From Paenibacillus sambharensis (GTDB lineage: Bacteria > Bacillota > Bacilli > Paenibacillales > Paenibacillaceae), in contig NZ_QKRB01000044.1 of assembly GCF_003233845.1 (NCBI RefSeq), forward strand, positions 600,650-664,649: DNA of 64,000 bases. Reading direction: 5' to 3'. Under the pieces are notes generated by a model. That model was not told the origin of the DNA. It was given only the letters and a program-made list of their open reading frames with translations, and ran no database searches. Both the position numbers and the translations under genes were made by a program. Shown here piece after piece: positions 33,068 to 41,202 of this stretch. Positions within the stretch are counted from its first letter, which is position 1, and every line of letters starts with the position of its first letter.

Positions 33068-33161
33068 CATTAATTTGTGTAAAAAGCTGTAGACAGCTGT
33101 AGAATAATTTGGTAGACTTTCCACTATAAACGACACTAATACTAAGCAACGCTATGCGAAG

Positions 33162-33205
33162 AACGCAAGTGATTGGGCTTTTGCCCTGTTACTTGCGTTT
33201 TTTTT
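33162..33205 (+). terminator. Terminator hairpin before the Tad-like operon
   Basis: AACGCAAGT (33162-33170) with ACTTGCGTT (33191-33199), plus inner GGGC/GCCC, then a T-run to 33205. It ends the TetR unit, or acts as an attenuator in the leader of the pilus operon, whose first start codon is 23 nt later. The gap upstream also holds the direct repeat AGCTGTAGA twice (33084, 33095). Confidence 0.75.
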
Positions 33206-33227
33206 CGTTGCTTGGAAAGGAGTTCAT

Positions 33228-33959
33228 GTGAACAGGAAACGTCATGTATGGATCTCTCTGGCTGCTGCCCTGCTGTCCGCCCTGCTTGTGTACGGCTTGT
33301 ACCAGCTTCAGCTGCGCCAGATTGATCTGCAGGAGACTGTACAGGTAGCTGTCCCGGCAAAGTTTATACCAGCAGGTGTGCGGCTGGCTGCCGGAGACCT
33401 AACGGTTAAGGCCATCGCGAAGAGCGCTTATCTGCCCGGTATGCTTACGGATACGGAAGCCATGCTCGGCATGGAAACAGCCGTGCCGCTGGGAGCCGGA
33501 GAGCCGGTTCTGGAGTGGAAGCTTGACCAGTACCGGCTGCTGCCTGCACGGGATGAATCAACCTTCCAGATTCCGAAGCCGTATATTCTCTCCATCTCGA
33601 ACGGAATCCGGGCGGGGGACCGCGTCCGGGTGTATACGACAGGGGAAGCAGCGGAGTCGGCCAGGCTGTTCCCGCAGGCTGTCACCGTAGCCTCTGTGAA
33701 GACATCGGCCAATACGGAGATCGATGATATGCAGAATCCCAATCTCTTATCGATGGCCAGCGGCGACCGCGAGCAGATGTATGCCTCCCGCCGCGATGCC
33801 AACGGCACCATCGATGCGATCAACCTGAACCTGACGGAGGAGGAATGGCTCATGCTGGATAATCTCTGCAAGCAGGGCAGTGTCAAGCTCGTCATCGCGT
33901 TCAGTCCGGAATCGCTGGATATTCCGGGTATGGAAGACGGGGAGGGGAATGGCCGATGA
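33228..33959 (+). CDS. SAF-domain protein, CpaB/RcpC-like
   Basis: 243 aa. One N-terminal membrane helix (about residues 8-24), then a SAF domain (VQVAVPAKFIPAGVRLAAGDLTVKAI...LGAGEPVLEWKLD) and a beta-rich RcpC-like region ending near NLNLTEEEWLMLDNLCKQGSVKLVIAF. CpaB/RcpC proteins are periplasmic partners of the Tad/Flp secretion machine; in a Gram-positive cell it would lie in the wall zone. GTG 33228 uses GGAAAGGAG. It is first gene of the Tad-like operon, overlapping the next by four bases. Confidence 0.75.
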   Translation: MNRKRHVWISLAAALLSALLVYGLYQLQLRQIDLQETVQVAVPAKFIPAGVRLAAGDLTVKAIAKSAYLPGMLTDTEAMLGMETAVPLGAGEPVLEWKLDQYRLLPARDESTFQIPKPYILSISNGIRAGDRVRVYTTGEAAESARLFPQAVTVASVKTSANTEIDDMQNPNLLSMASGDREQMYASRRDANGTIDAINLNLTEEEWLMLDNLCKQGSVKLVIAFSPESLDIPGMEDGEGNGR

Positions 33960-34807
33960 GCATAGGACCGATTCGTGCACCGCTCGTTACGTTTACCGGC
34001 TCCACGCCGAACATAGGCACAACGACAGCGGCGCTTGCGGCCGCCTGGCGCATTGCGGAGCGGAGCTCGCTGCCAGTAGCGTATTTCTGTTTGAATCTGA
34101 AGAGCTCGAAGCTGCACCGGTATTTGCGCGTGGACAAGCCGGGAATCACGCTGGATAGTTTGCGCCCGGAGCTGAAGGCAGGCTTGCTGACGCCGGAGAA
34201 GCTGAGGCAGGCTGTATTCCGCCCGGAAGCCGCGCCTAATCTCCACATCCTGTTCGGCAGCATGATGAGAGATCAGGCGGAATTTTTCTCCCCGGAGGAG
34301 ATCAGGCACCTGCTGGATACCGCCCGTGCGGTATACGGAATGATCATTGCCGATGTAAACGCCTATTGGGACAATGCCGCTACGGTAACTGCCCTGCTGG
34401 AGGCAGACAGCAGGATACTGGTAACGACTACAGCACTGACGCATTTCCAGGAGGATACCAGACGATGGCTGGGTCAATCCTCCCCGCTGTTCGGCATTCC
34501 GCCTGCAGCTTATGAAACGGTCGTCATACGGCCGCCTTGGAGAAATGGGGGGTATACGATGAAGGATATTGAGAAAGAGAGCGGGCTTGCCGCGATCGGA
34601 GAACTGAAGCTGGCTGAGCCGTACTACGCTCATCTGGACAGCGGCAGTCTGGAGGAATGGCTGGGCAGGCATGAGCAGGGAAAACGGGCGATGCAGGAGA
34701 CAGCAGATAAGCTCATGAACCGGCACGGTATCCGATTCGGCTCCCATATCAAGCGCCAGCCATGGTACCGCAAGCTGCTGGATCACCGCAACGGAGTCGG
34801 CTCATGA
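33956..34807 (+). CDS. TadZ/CpaE-like P-loop protein with a degenerate Walker A
   Basis: 283 aa in the TadZ/CpaE position. The MinD/ParA-like N-terminus reads VTFTGSTPNIGTTTAALAAAW (residues 11-31). The expected deviant Walker A (KGGxGKTT) has neither lysine (GSTPNIGTTT, residues 15-24). The fold elements AYFCLNLKSSK, GMIIADVNAYWDNAA and ILVTTTALTHFQED remain. TadZ proteins place the pilus machine at a cell pole; the loss of lysines suggests no or altered ATP hydrolysis. ATG 33956 overlaps cpaB by four bases; the stop overlaps cpaF. Confidence 0.7.
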   Translation: MSIGPIRAPLVTFTGSTPNIGTTTAALAAAWRIAERSSLPVAYFCLNLKSSKLHRYLRVDKPGITLDSLRPELKAGLLTPEKLRQAVFRPEAAPNLHILFGSMMRDQAEFFSPEEIRHLLDTARAVYGMIIADVNAYWDNAATVTALLEADSRILVTTTALTHFQEDTRRWLGQSSPLFGIPPAAYETVVIRPPWRNGGYTMKDIEKESGLAAIGELKLAEPYYAHLDSGSLEEWLGRHEQGKRAMQETADKLMNRHGIRFGSHIKRQPWYRKLLDHRNGVGS

Positions 34808-36183
34808 AGCCGGGGAGCGGCCGTCCAGAGGAGGTCCGCTTCTCGCCGGCAGATTATGCCGCCCGGCTGCGGCTGGCGATGCCGGAGAACGAGGGGGCGG
34901 AGATTTGGCGGCAGGATGCGGCAGAGAGCCGCAATCAGGATCTTCAGCGGCTTGCCGAGGAAATTCGCAATTATCTCGCTGCTCCGCGCGGGATGACGGA
35001 GGAGGAACGGAAAGGGTACGGGGAGCGGTTGAACAGGGCGGTACTCGGCTTTCCGCGTGAGCGTGCGGAGATTCTCGCTGTCATAACCGACCGGCTGATC
35101 CGGCAGCGGATACACCGTCTGCCTGGCGGACATCATCCGTACCGGAGCCTGGCGGACGCTCTGTTTGCCGAGGTGGTGGGCCTGAATGTGCTGGAGCTTG
35201 TTCTTGCCAACAAGGAAGGCTTGGAAGAAATTCAGGTGGTCGGCACCCGGATCTATGAGGTGCGCGGCGGGGAGGCTGTGATGTCGGAGCACCGCTTCGC
35301 CTCAGTTAAGGAAGTGGAACGGATTCAGCAGAATCTGGTGCTGTATAACAATGACCGCATTACTCCGCGCAAACGATGGGCGGAGGTGTCGCTGAGCGAC
35401 GGCTCGCGGGTAACGCTAACGGGATTTGGTTTCACAGCCGAACCAACCTTGACCATCCGGTTCTACACCGTCAGACACTATGACCTTGATACCCTATGCG
35501 CGGAGGAATACGGAACGATGGATAAGCAGGTGAAGGAGCTGCTGCTTGCCGTTCTTCACGTACGCCGCAACCTTGTTGTCATCGGTGCGACCAACTCAGG
35601 CAAGACGCATCTGCTTAAGGCGCTGCTGGCTGAGCTGCCGGATGAAGAGCGGATTATTACAATCGAAGGCCGGCATGAAATGATGCTTGGGCGCGATTTT
35701 CCCGCTATGAATGTCATTGAGTATGAGGTGGATGAAGAAGACCCGCTGCACCGCTCGATGCAGGCCTTCAAGCTTGCGCTGAGGCAGTCGCCCAGGCGGA
35801 TCGTACATGCAGAGATACGGGATGAGGATGCGAACATCTATGTAAGGGCCTGTACGAGGGGGCACTCGGGAAGTATGACGACGGTTCACGCCAATGAGCT
35901 GGAGGATGTGCCGGAGGCGATTACCGATATGTGCATGCTGGACGGCCGTGCGATGAACGCGGAGCGGCTCGCAAGGCGTATCACCCGGTACGTAACTCAG
36001 GTTGGCATTGAGATGCGTATCATAGGCGGCAAGCGCCGCGTGGCCCGGATCGGTGCCTACGAATGGCGGGAAGGAAGCACGCATGTCCGTAATCTGGCCG
36101 TCTACGATGAGCAGCGGAATGGCTGGATGATGGATGAAGAGGCGGTTCGGGGCACGATTTCAGGGTGGAAGGGGGCGGTGTGA
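34804..36183 (+). CDS. Tad/Flp secretion ATPase, CpaF/TadA-like
   Basis: 459 aa from ATG 34804, in the ATGA overlap with the TadZ-like gene. Walker A GATNSGKT is at about residues 261-268, followed by the Asp-box-like IITIEGRHEMML, Walker B RIVHAEIRDED, and the His-box GHSGSMTTVHAN. VVLGLNVLELVLANKEGLEEIQVVG is the CpaF N-terminal domain. This hexameric ATPase powers pilus assembly or secretion. All catalytic elements appear intact. The only oddity is ATNSGKT in place of the common GGTGSGKT. Confidence 0.85.
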   Translation: MKPGSGRPEEVRFSPADYAARLRLAMPENEGAEIWRQDAAESRNQDLQRLAEEIRNYLAAPRGMTEEERKGYGERLNRAVLGFPRERAEILAVITDRLIRQRIHRLPGGHHPYRSLADALFAEVVGLNVLELVLANKEGLEEIQVVGTRIYEVRGGEAVMSEHRFASVKEVERIQQNLVLYNNDRITPRKRWAEVSLSDGSRVTLTGFGFTAEPTLTIRFYTVRHYDLDTLCAEEYGTMDKQVKELLLAVLHVRRNLVVIGATNSGKTHLLKALLAELPDEERIITIEGRHEMMLGRDFPAMNVIEYEVDEEDPLHRSMQAFKLALRQSPRRIVHAEIRDEDANIYVRACTRGHSGSMTTVHANELEDVPEAITDMCMLDGRAMNAERLARRITRYVTQVGIEMRIIGGKRRVARIGAYEWREGSTHVRNLAVYDEQRNGWMMDEEAVRGTISGWKGAV

Positions 36184-37115
36184 TGTCTTGGCAGGTTGGG
36201 GCGGCTGCAATTGTGCTGTTCATACTGGTCTTCATCACGGTCAGACGGCTGATCCTCCTGCTGGGCGAGCAGGGAGCACACCGGGAACGGTTAGCTTACC
36301 ACAGGAGGAACGGCCTTCGCAGAAGGGCGGCGGGCATAGCTGGCAGGCTGTGGCGCCGGGACGGCCACCTGTCTATTCTGCTTGCGAGTGTGCGGTGGCA
36401 GGTGCAGCCGGGCGCTTTTCTTGTACTGACCGTATTATCCGGATTGGGTGGAGTGGCGGCCGGAGCGCTTCTGATTCAGACGCTGAAGGGAACGCTGCTG
36501 CTGTTTCTGCTTGCGCTGGGCACACCCTATCTGGTGCTGCGGATGGTATTGACCCACAGGCAGCTGCAGAGCCGGGCAGACTTTCTGCCTGCGGTCGAGC
36601 TGTTTTATCAGAGCTATATGATGACAGGGGGACATCACGTGCGTACGGCATTACGCCGGACTGTTGAGGAGCGCCGGCTGCTCGGGCCGATGCATGCGGT
36701 GTTCGACCAGCTGTACCGTAACCTGTCCATTAAGGAGGATGCGGAGTCAAGCCTGCGGATATTCGCTTCGGCGCTTGGCCATGTATGGGGAGATTACTTT
36801 GCCAATATTCTGAGAGTCGGACTATCGGAGGGCTGCAGGGTCGGGGATAATCTGAAGACGCTGATTACCGATATGCGCCAGTCCCAGCTTGCCAACCAGC
36901 AGGAGAGGAACCGGCTGCTAGAGATCCGGCTGGCCAACTTCTCGCCGATTCTGTTCCTGGCCTTATTCATGGGAATCAACATGCATTACACGCCGGACAG
37001 CGCTTATCAGTATTATGTCCTTGACCCGAAGGGCAGGGATATGATTCTCAATGCATTTGTTCTTATATTCGCGTCCTTCGTCATGGGGATCTATTTGTCA
37101 CGCAGGAAAATGTGA
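36183..37115 (+). CDS. Type II secretion F-like membrane protein, TadB-like
   Basis: 310 aa from ATG 36183 (one-base TGATG overlap with cpaF; GGAAGGGGGCGG upstream). About four or five membrane helices: one near residue 10, two around 80-125, and two at the C-terminus (FSPILFLALFMGINMHYTPD, MILNAFVLIFASFVMGIYL). The cytoplasmic T2SSF part includes ELFYQSYMMTGGHHVRTALR and NILRVGLSEGCRVGDNLKTL. TadB and TadC form the inner-membrane platform of the pilus machine. Confidence 0.8.
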   Translation: MSWQVGAAAIVLFILVFITVRRLILLLGEQGAHRERLAYHRRNGLRRRAAGIAGRLWRRDGHLSILLASVRWQVQPGAFLVLTVLSGLGGVAAGALLIQTLKGTLLLFLLALGTPYLVLRMVLTHRQLQSRADFLPAVELFYQSYMMTGGHHVRTALRRTVEERRLLGPMHAVFDQLYRNLSIKEDAESSLRIFASALGHVWGDYFANILRVGLSEGCRVGDNLKTLITDMRQSQLANQQERNRLLEIRLANFSPILFLALFMGINMHYTPDSAYQYYVLDPKGRDMILNAFVLIFASFVMGIYLSRRKM

Positions 37116-37133
37116 GCAGGGGGGATGGCATTA

Positions 37134-38033
37134 ATGGGGGATCAGGTTTACCGGCTGGTCGTGATGCTGATGGTGGCCGGCCAGTTCGTGGTTGGTGTGA
37201 CGATGTTCATCCACCTGCTGCGGGCGATTATGCACAGGCGGCCGCGTTGGAGCGGTTTTGCAGGTGATGAAGGTCCGGAGAGGCTGACGGTACCCGAGGG
37301 ACTGCTGCGCGTCCTTGGAATCTCGCGAAGCGGTGCTTATTATCTGGAACGGGAAGCGATTCTTGCGGGCTGCGGGCTGACCTTTGACCCAGGGCTGTAC
37401 GCGGCGATCCGGCGGCTGCTTATAATCGGCAGTATGGGCTGCGGGGTGGCGCTGGCTTTGTACCCGAATTTCATTCCGTCGGGAGGGCTGCCGGTGTACG
37501 GCCCGGCTGCTTTGTCCTTCGCGGCGGCGGCTGTGGCCCTATGGGATCTTCCTATGCTGGAGGCATTTCGCAGCTACCGGTCTGAGCGGATTATGAGGGA
37601 AATTCACGCGATCAGCAACCAGCTGCTGTACTTTGCCGGATCGTCGCTCCATATTCATGCGAAGCTGACTCGCTGCCTGCCCTACACCTCGGCGATACGG
37701 GGGGATTTAGAGCGGATGCTTGGCGAATGGTACCACGATGCGGATTCCGCGCTGAGGCGCTTCAAACAGCGGCTGGGTACAGCTGAGGGAGCGGGTTTCG
37801 CAGAAACAATAGAGGCGATGCGGATGCACGAGGATGAAGCTTATTATGAGCTGCTGAAGGAACGGATTGCCGATTATAAGGCCAAGCTTGAATTGAAGAA
37901 GGAAAGCCGCAAGGAATCGGCATCCTATGTGCTTTTCATATTGGCAGGTGTCCCGATTTTGTACACCTTTCAGATTTTTATTTATCCATGGGTTCAGGAA
38001 GGGCAGAAGCTGTTCCAATCATTGAACTCTTAA
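37134..38033 (+). CDS. Type II secretion F-like membrane protein, TadC-like
   Basis: About 299 aa. ATG 37125 touches the AGGGGGG ribosome site, so ATG 37134 is preferred. Helices are near residues 5-27, 105-160 (paired) and at the C-terminus (ASYVLFILAGVPILYTFQIFIYPW). Cytoplasmic T2SSF-like helices include MREIHAISNQLLYFAGSSLHIHAKLTRCLPYTS. Position and topology make it the TadC partner of the preceding TadB-like protein. Confidence 0.75.
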   Translation: MGDQVYRLVVMLMVAGQFVVGVTMFIHLLRAIMHRRPRWSGFAGDEGPERLTVPEGLLRVLGISRSGAYYLEREAILAGCGLTFDPGLYAAIRRLLIIGSMGCGVALALYPNFIPSGGLPVYGPAALSFAAAAVALWDLPMLEAFRSYRSERIMREIHAISNQLLYFAGSSLHIHAKLTRCLPYTSAIRGDLERMLGEWYHDADSALRRFKQRLGTAEGAGFAETIEAMRMHEDEAYYELLKERIADYKAKLELKKESRKESASYVLFILAGVPILYTFQIFIYPWVQEGQKLFQSLNS

Positions 38034-38055
38034 CCGACCAAGGAGGAATTTAGTT

Positions 38056-38205
38056 GTGCGAAATATTTTGATGACAGTTATGCTGCTGGTGGTTGTTATT
38101 CTGCTGTTCAACTCGATCATTGCCAAGGACGGGACAGGCACCCAGGCACAGATTGAGACGCAGGGCAATGCGGCGAATACGAAGATTGGGGCCATTAATC
38201 CTTAA
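38056..38205 (+). CDS. 49-residue micro-protein A, pilin-like candidate
   Basis: GTG 38056 follows AGGAGGAATTTAG; TAA at 38203-38205. Residues 4-22 are strongly hydrophobic (LMTVMLLVVVILLFNSII preceded by MRN); the remaining 26 are polar and Gln/Thr/Asn-rich. It is paralogous to the next gene (same MR..LMT.MLLV.VIL start, same Gly-Thr-x-Ala-Gln-(Ile/Val)-Glu motif, same x-I-x-P end). Short single-helix proteins at this place in Tad loci are normally Flp pilins, but the prepilin signature (Gly before a hydrophobic run with Glu5) is missing. It could instead be a minor membrane subunit. Confidence 0.65.
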   Translation: MRNILMTVMLLVVVILLFNSIIAKDGTGTQAQIETQGNAANTKIGAINP

Positions 38206-38239
38206 CGCAGGAAGCGGCAGGAACAGGAGGTGCAGCCTG

Positions 38240-38386
38240 ATGCGGGGCTTGCTGATGACATTAATGCTGCTGGTGACAGTCATTCTGATCTACACGGCCG
38301 TTGTGGAAGGGGAGTCGGGGACGAAAGCGCAGGTCGAATCCTCCGGCAGAGCAATGAGTGAATCAATCCGGGGGATAAGCCCATGA
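38240..38386 (+). CDS. 48-residue micro-protein B, paralogue of A
   Basis: ATG 38240 after AGGAGGTGCAGCC; TGA at 38384-38386, overlapping the next start (ATGA). Hydrophobic residues 4-21 (LLMTLMLLVTVILIYTAV), then a 27-residue polar tail (SGTKAQVESSGRAMSES). It resembles micro-protein A along its whole length, so the pair is a tandem duplication. Strong individual ribosome sites suggest high expression, as for structural subunits. Confidence 0.65.
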   Translation: MRGLLMTLMLLVTVILIYTAVVEGESGTKAQVESSGRAMSESIRGISP

Positions 38387-38808
38387 GGTCCGTACTGGTA
38401 TTTGTATTGTTCGCTGCAACCTTCTGCTGGCTGATGTTCTCTCCGATTTACAAGCATGTGCTTATCGTCAGACAAGCGGTGCTGCAGAAGGAGGTGGACT
38501 ACCTGCTGGAGATCGGCGCTAACGGCGATCACGGTTATATCAGCGGCGCCATGATGAGAGAGTCGGCAGGCCGCTTGGCTGCTTATGGCCTGCAGGCCGA
38601 TAAGCTTGAATATGAAGTAAGGTCTACCACCGGAGCGGCGGCAACGGATGAGGCGTCGCCCCTGCAGCGGGGTGTTGGAATTGAGCTGACGGTTCGTTAT
38701 CCTTATGAACGGCTGTTCGAAATCGACCGCCTGATCGGCCTGACGCCGCCTGGCGATGATGAGCGCATGAGCGCCTATGGGCTCAAAATGAGCGAATATG
38801 TGCCTTGA
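38383..38808 (+). CDS. Single-helix membrane protein in the Tad-like operon (TadE/F-like)
   Basis: 141 aa. One N-terminal membrane helix (residues 3-22, LVFVLFAATFCWLMFSPIY), then an exported domain beginning VRQAVLQKEVDYLLEIGANGDHGYIS and ending VRYPYERLFEIDRLIGLTPP. Size and topology are those of TadE/TadF-type minor pseudopilins, but no specific family signature is recognised. Start ATG 38383 overlaps micro-protein B's stop. Confidence 0.55.
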   Translation: MRSVLVFVLFAATFCWLMFSPIYKHVLIVRQAVLQKEVDYLLEIGANGDHGYISGAMMRESAGRLAAYGLQADKLEYEVRSTTGAAATDEASPLQRGVGIELTVRYPYERLFEIDRLIGLTPPGDDERMSAYGLKMSEYVP

Positions 38809-39046
38809 TAGAGGTAAGCGGCAGGGTTAACGAGGACAAGCACGTTAAGGATGACAAGGGGGAATGAGGGCTGACGAGAATTATTTTTGTTTCCTATTAA
38901 GCAGATGAGCGGGGGGCGGTCAGCAGTATGAACAATCACAGAACAGAAGGGGCGGCGATAGACAAGCGAAAGGATTGCAGGCTTACAAAGCTGATCCAGC
39001 ATGGACACATTAGAGGTCCTGCCAGGAAGGAGGGGAATGAGAGAAG

Positions 39047-39529
39047 ATGGACAAGCTGCTGATGCTGCTGTTGTTTTCAGTTGTGTGGATCATGGTCCAT
39101 ACGCTGCAGATCGACGAGGAAATGGCGATGCGTACGCTGTTTGAAGGCAAGCATGCCGTTAACCGTGCGGCCCACGCGGCAGCTCAGCAGCTCGATCCGC
39201 TGGCACTGAGCCGCGGGGAAATCAGGATCGCCCCCCGTGCTGCGGCTGAAGCGGGTGCAAGGTACCTGCAGGGCAATCTGAAGATTGACGAAACCGGTAT
39301 GCCGCTCAGAGGGTCGAAGTTAAGAGAGCGGGCGGAGCTGCTGCTCTTCAAGGTGGTGGACGGAGATGAGAGCTTCCCTTATCACTACCGGAATGAAGCC
39401 TTCAACTACGAGGTTACGCTGCAGCGCCCAGGCGTTATCATGATCGTGCGGCTCCGTAATCCGAATGTGTTCCGCATGCTTGAGCCGATTGAGTGGGACA
39501 TTAAGGGTGCGGCCGAGGTGGTCTATTGA
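39047..39529 (+). CDS. TadE/F-like membrane protein
   Basis: 160 aa. One N-terminal helix (residues 3-18), then an exported domain with FEGKHAVNRAAHAAAQQLDPLALSRGEIRI. This Arg/Ala-rich pattern after the helix is often seen in TadE/TadG-like pseudopilins that line the pilus. GGAAGGAGGGG precedes ATG 39047. It is separated from the previous gene by 238 nt that carry only a weak 44-codon frame, so whether both are in one transcript is open. Confidence 0.5.
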   Translation: MDKLLMLLLFSVVWIMVHTLQIDEEMAMRTLFEGKHAVNRAAHAAAQQLDPLALSRGEIRIAPRAAAEAGARYLQGNLKIDETGMPLRGSKLRERAELLLFKVVDGDESFPYHYRNEAFNYEVTLQRPGVIMIVRLRNPNVFRMLEPIEWDIKGAAEVVY

Positions 39530-39669
39530 GACGTTAGGTTGTCGAGCAGGGCCAGGTCTTGGTCTGGCGGGTTTTGGAGGTGGTTCTTCGTGGCCCGCCC
39601 TGGGTCTGGCGGGAGGTTTGACGCCATACCGGAAACCTGCTTCAATGAAGGGAACGAGAGCTGGGAAGG

Positions 39670-40956
39670 ATGGGATTACGGATGCGGCATGACACAGTGG
39701 AAGGATCGGGCTTGTATGCGGGCGCCAGTGTTAGCTCAGTGGAATACAGCCTGCTTCCTGCTGAAGAATCGGCAGCACGGATCAGCCGGTTGCAGGAGGC
39801 TGTCAGGGAAGAGGGGCTGGACGGGTTCCTGCTCACACAGAACACGGACATCTATTATTTGACCGGTACGATGCAGACGGGCTACTGCTTCATTCCTGCT
39901 GAAGGCGAAGCAGTTCTCTATGTAAGACGCAGTGCCGAACGCGCGCGTGAGGAAGCGCATATTCGCACAGAGGAGCTGGGCGCATTCCGCGAGTTCGGCG
40001 CCAAGCTGGCGGCAGGTCTCGCTACTGCTGTGCCGCCTGACCGCAAGCGACTGATCGGCACACCGCTCGATGTGCTGCCGGCGCAGACCTATCTCAAGCT
40101 GGCTGATCTGCTGGAGCCGGCAGGGGCAGTCCTTGCGGATGCCAGTCCGGTCATGAGGCAGCTGCGGATGATCAAGTCATCCTGGGAAATCGCGCGCATC
40201 ACGCAGGCTGCGCAGGCTGCGGCGGAAGCGTTGGCCGAAGCGCTGAATGACCTCAAGGAAGGCGTGTCCGAGCTGGACTGGATGGCGCGCTATGAATACG
40301 AAATCCGCAAACGGGGACATATCGGGCTTATGCGGATGCGTGCTTATAATCAGGAAGTCATCACCGGAATGGTAGGCGCCGGGGAAGCGGCGGCCGTTCC
40401 TTCTTATTTTGACGGACCGGCAGGCGGCAAGGGGCTGGGATCAGCGGCTCCGCAGAGCGTCAGCCGCCGGCTGTTCAGACGGAACGAGCCTATACTTCTT
40501 GATGTAGGCTGCTGTATTGACGGGTATATCATTGACCAGACGCGTACAGCTGTCATGGGTGAGCTTCCTGAGGAGCTGCTCCGGGCGTATGGGGTGACGG
40601 AGCGGATTATGCGGCAGACGGAGAAGCTGCTGCAGCCCGGCATCATCGCGGAGAAGCCGTATCAGGAAGCGCTGCATATGGCTGAGCAGGAAGGCTTGGC
40701 AGACCATTTCATGGGCTGCGGAGCAGACCGGGTCCGCTTCCTTGGTCATGGCATAGGGCTGGAAGTGGATGAATGGCCTGTGCTCGCCAAAGGATTCACG
40801 ATGCCGCTCCGGGCAGGCATGGTCATTGCCGTGGAGCCTAAATTCACGTTCCCTGGAGCTGGGGTGGTCGGCATTGAGAACACCTACGTAATCCAGGAGG
40901 AAGGCCCGCCGCTGGCACTGACACAATCACCTGAGCAGTTAATCGTACTGCCTTAA
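39670..40956 (+). CDS. M24 metallopeptidase, Xaa-Pro peptidase-like
   Basis: 428 aa. An N-terminal creatinase-like domain (RISRLQEAVREEGLDGFLLTQNTDIYYLTG) precedes the pita-bread domain. Metal ligands can be read in order: the two Asp of LLDVGCCIDGYIIDQTR, His of LGHGIG, Glu of VIAVEPKF and Glu of GIENTYV. It should remove N-terminal residues before proline or cleave a related amide in the cytosol. ATG 39670 directly abuts GGGAAGG; ATG 39682 is a possible alternative. It is separate from the Tad-like genes by 140 nt and ends in a terminator. Confidence 0.85.
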   Translation: MGLRMRHDTVEGSGLYAGASVSSVEYSLLPAEESAARISRLQEAVREEGLDGFLLTQNTDIYYLTGTMQTGYCFIPAEGEAVLYVRRSAERAREEAHIRTEELGAFREFGAKLAAGLATAVPPDRKRLIGTPLDVLPAQTYLKLADLLEPAGAVLADASPVMRQLRMIKSSWEIARITQAAQAAAEALAEALNDLKEGVSELDWMARYEYEIRKRGHIGLMRMRAYNQEVITGMVGAGEAAAVPSYFDGPAGGKGLGSAAPQSVSRRLFRRNEPILLDVGCCIDGYIIDQTRTAVMGELPEELLRAYGVTERIMRQTEKLLQPGIIAEKPYQEALHMAEQEGLADHFMGCGADRVRFLGHGIGLEVDEWPVLAKGFTMPLRAGMVIAVEPKFTFPGAGVVGIENTYVIQEEGPPLALTQSPEQLIVLP

Positions 40957-41044
40957 GGGGTTATATCCGATTAGGCGCGGACCGGCTTATTTAAAGAATA
41001 CAGGGAGCTTCTTAATCATGATGCGGCATGCTCGCCGCATCAAC

Positions 41045-41087
41045 ACCGGCAGTTTGGCCCGAGACGGGTCTGCTGCCGGTTTTTTTA
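41045..41087 (+). terminator. Terminator of the M24 peptidase gene
   Basis: ACCGGCAG (41045-41052) with CTGCCGGT (41073-41080), then seven Ts. A second hairpin GATGCGG/CCGCATC lies just upstream (41020-41041). Confidence 0.85.
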
Positions 41088-41137
41088 CATGACTGGGCAG
41101 GTTAAAATCAAATACCGCAAAATTTTTTTGCAGGCTG

Positions 41138-41163
41138 TGAACGTTTGAGGGAAGCTGGACGTC
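41138..41163 (+). promoter_or_regulatory. ECF-type autoregulatory promoter of sigY
   Basis: TGAACG (41138-41143), 16-nt spacer, CGTC (41160-41163), 40 nt before the sigma gene. ECF promoters carry a -35 with AAC and a -10 CGTC. B. subtilis SigY drives its own operon from a site of this kind. Confidence 0.65.
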
Positions 41164-41202
41164 TTATGGCTGATTCCGGAATCGCAAGGGGGGCCGCAGG
41201 CA

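Noticed and set aside
33110..33205. Possible c-di-GMP riboswitch before the Tad-like operon
   Set aside because: The required GACGCAAAGCC-type core and the tetraloop-receptor arm are not present; only a terminator-like stem is supported.
33428..34786. 452-codon minus-strand frame opposite the CpaB/TadZ-like genes
   Set aside because: Shadow frame. The plus-strand genes show family motifs, tight overlaps and ribosome sites.
38928..39062. 44-codon frame between the two TadE/F-like genes
   Set aside because: There is a G-rich stretch upstream, but the product is a basic random-looking peptide without a hydrophobic helix, and it runs into the next gene's start. Not supported as a gene.
39555..39620. 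Repeated GGTCTGGCGGG before the M24 peptidase gene
   Set aside because: Only two copies with variable flanks. Too little for a regulatory or mobile repeat.
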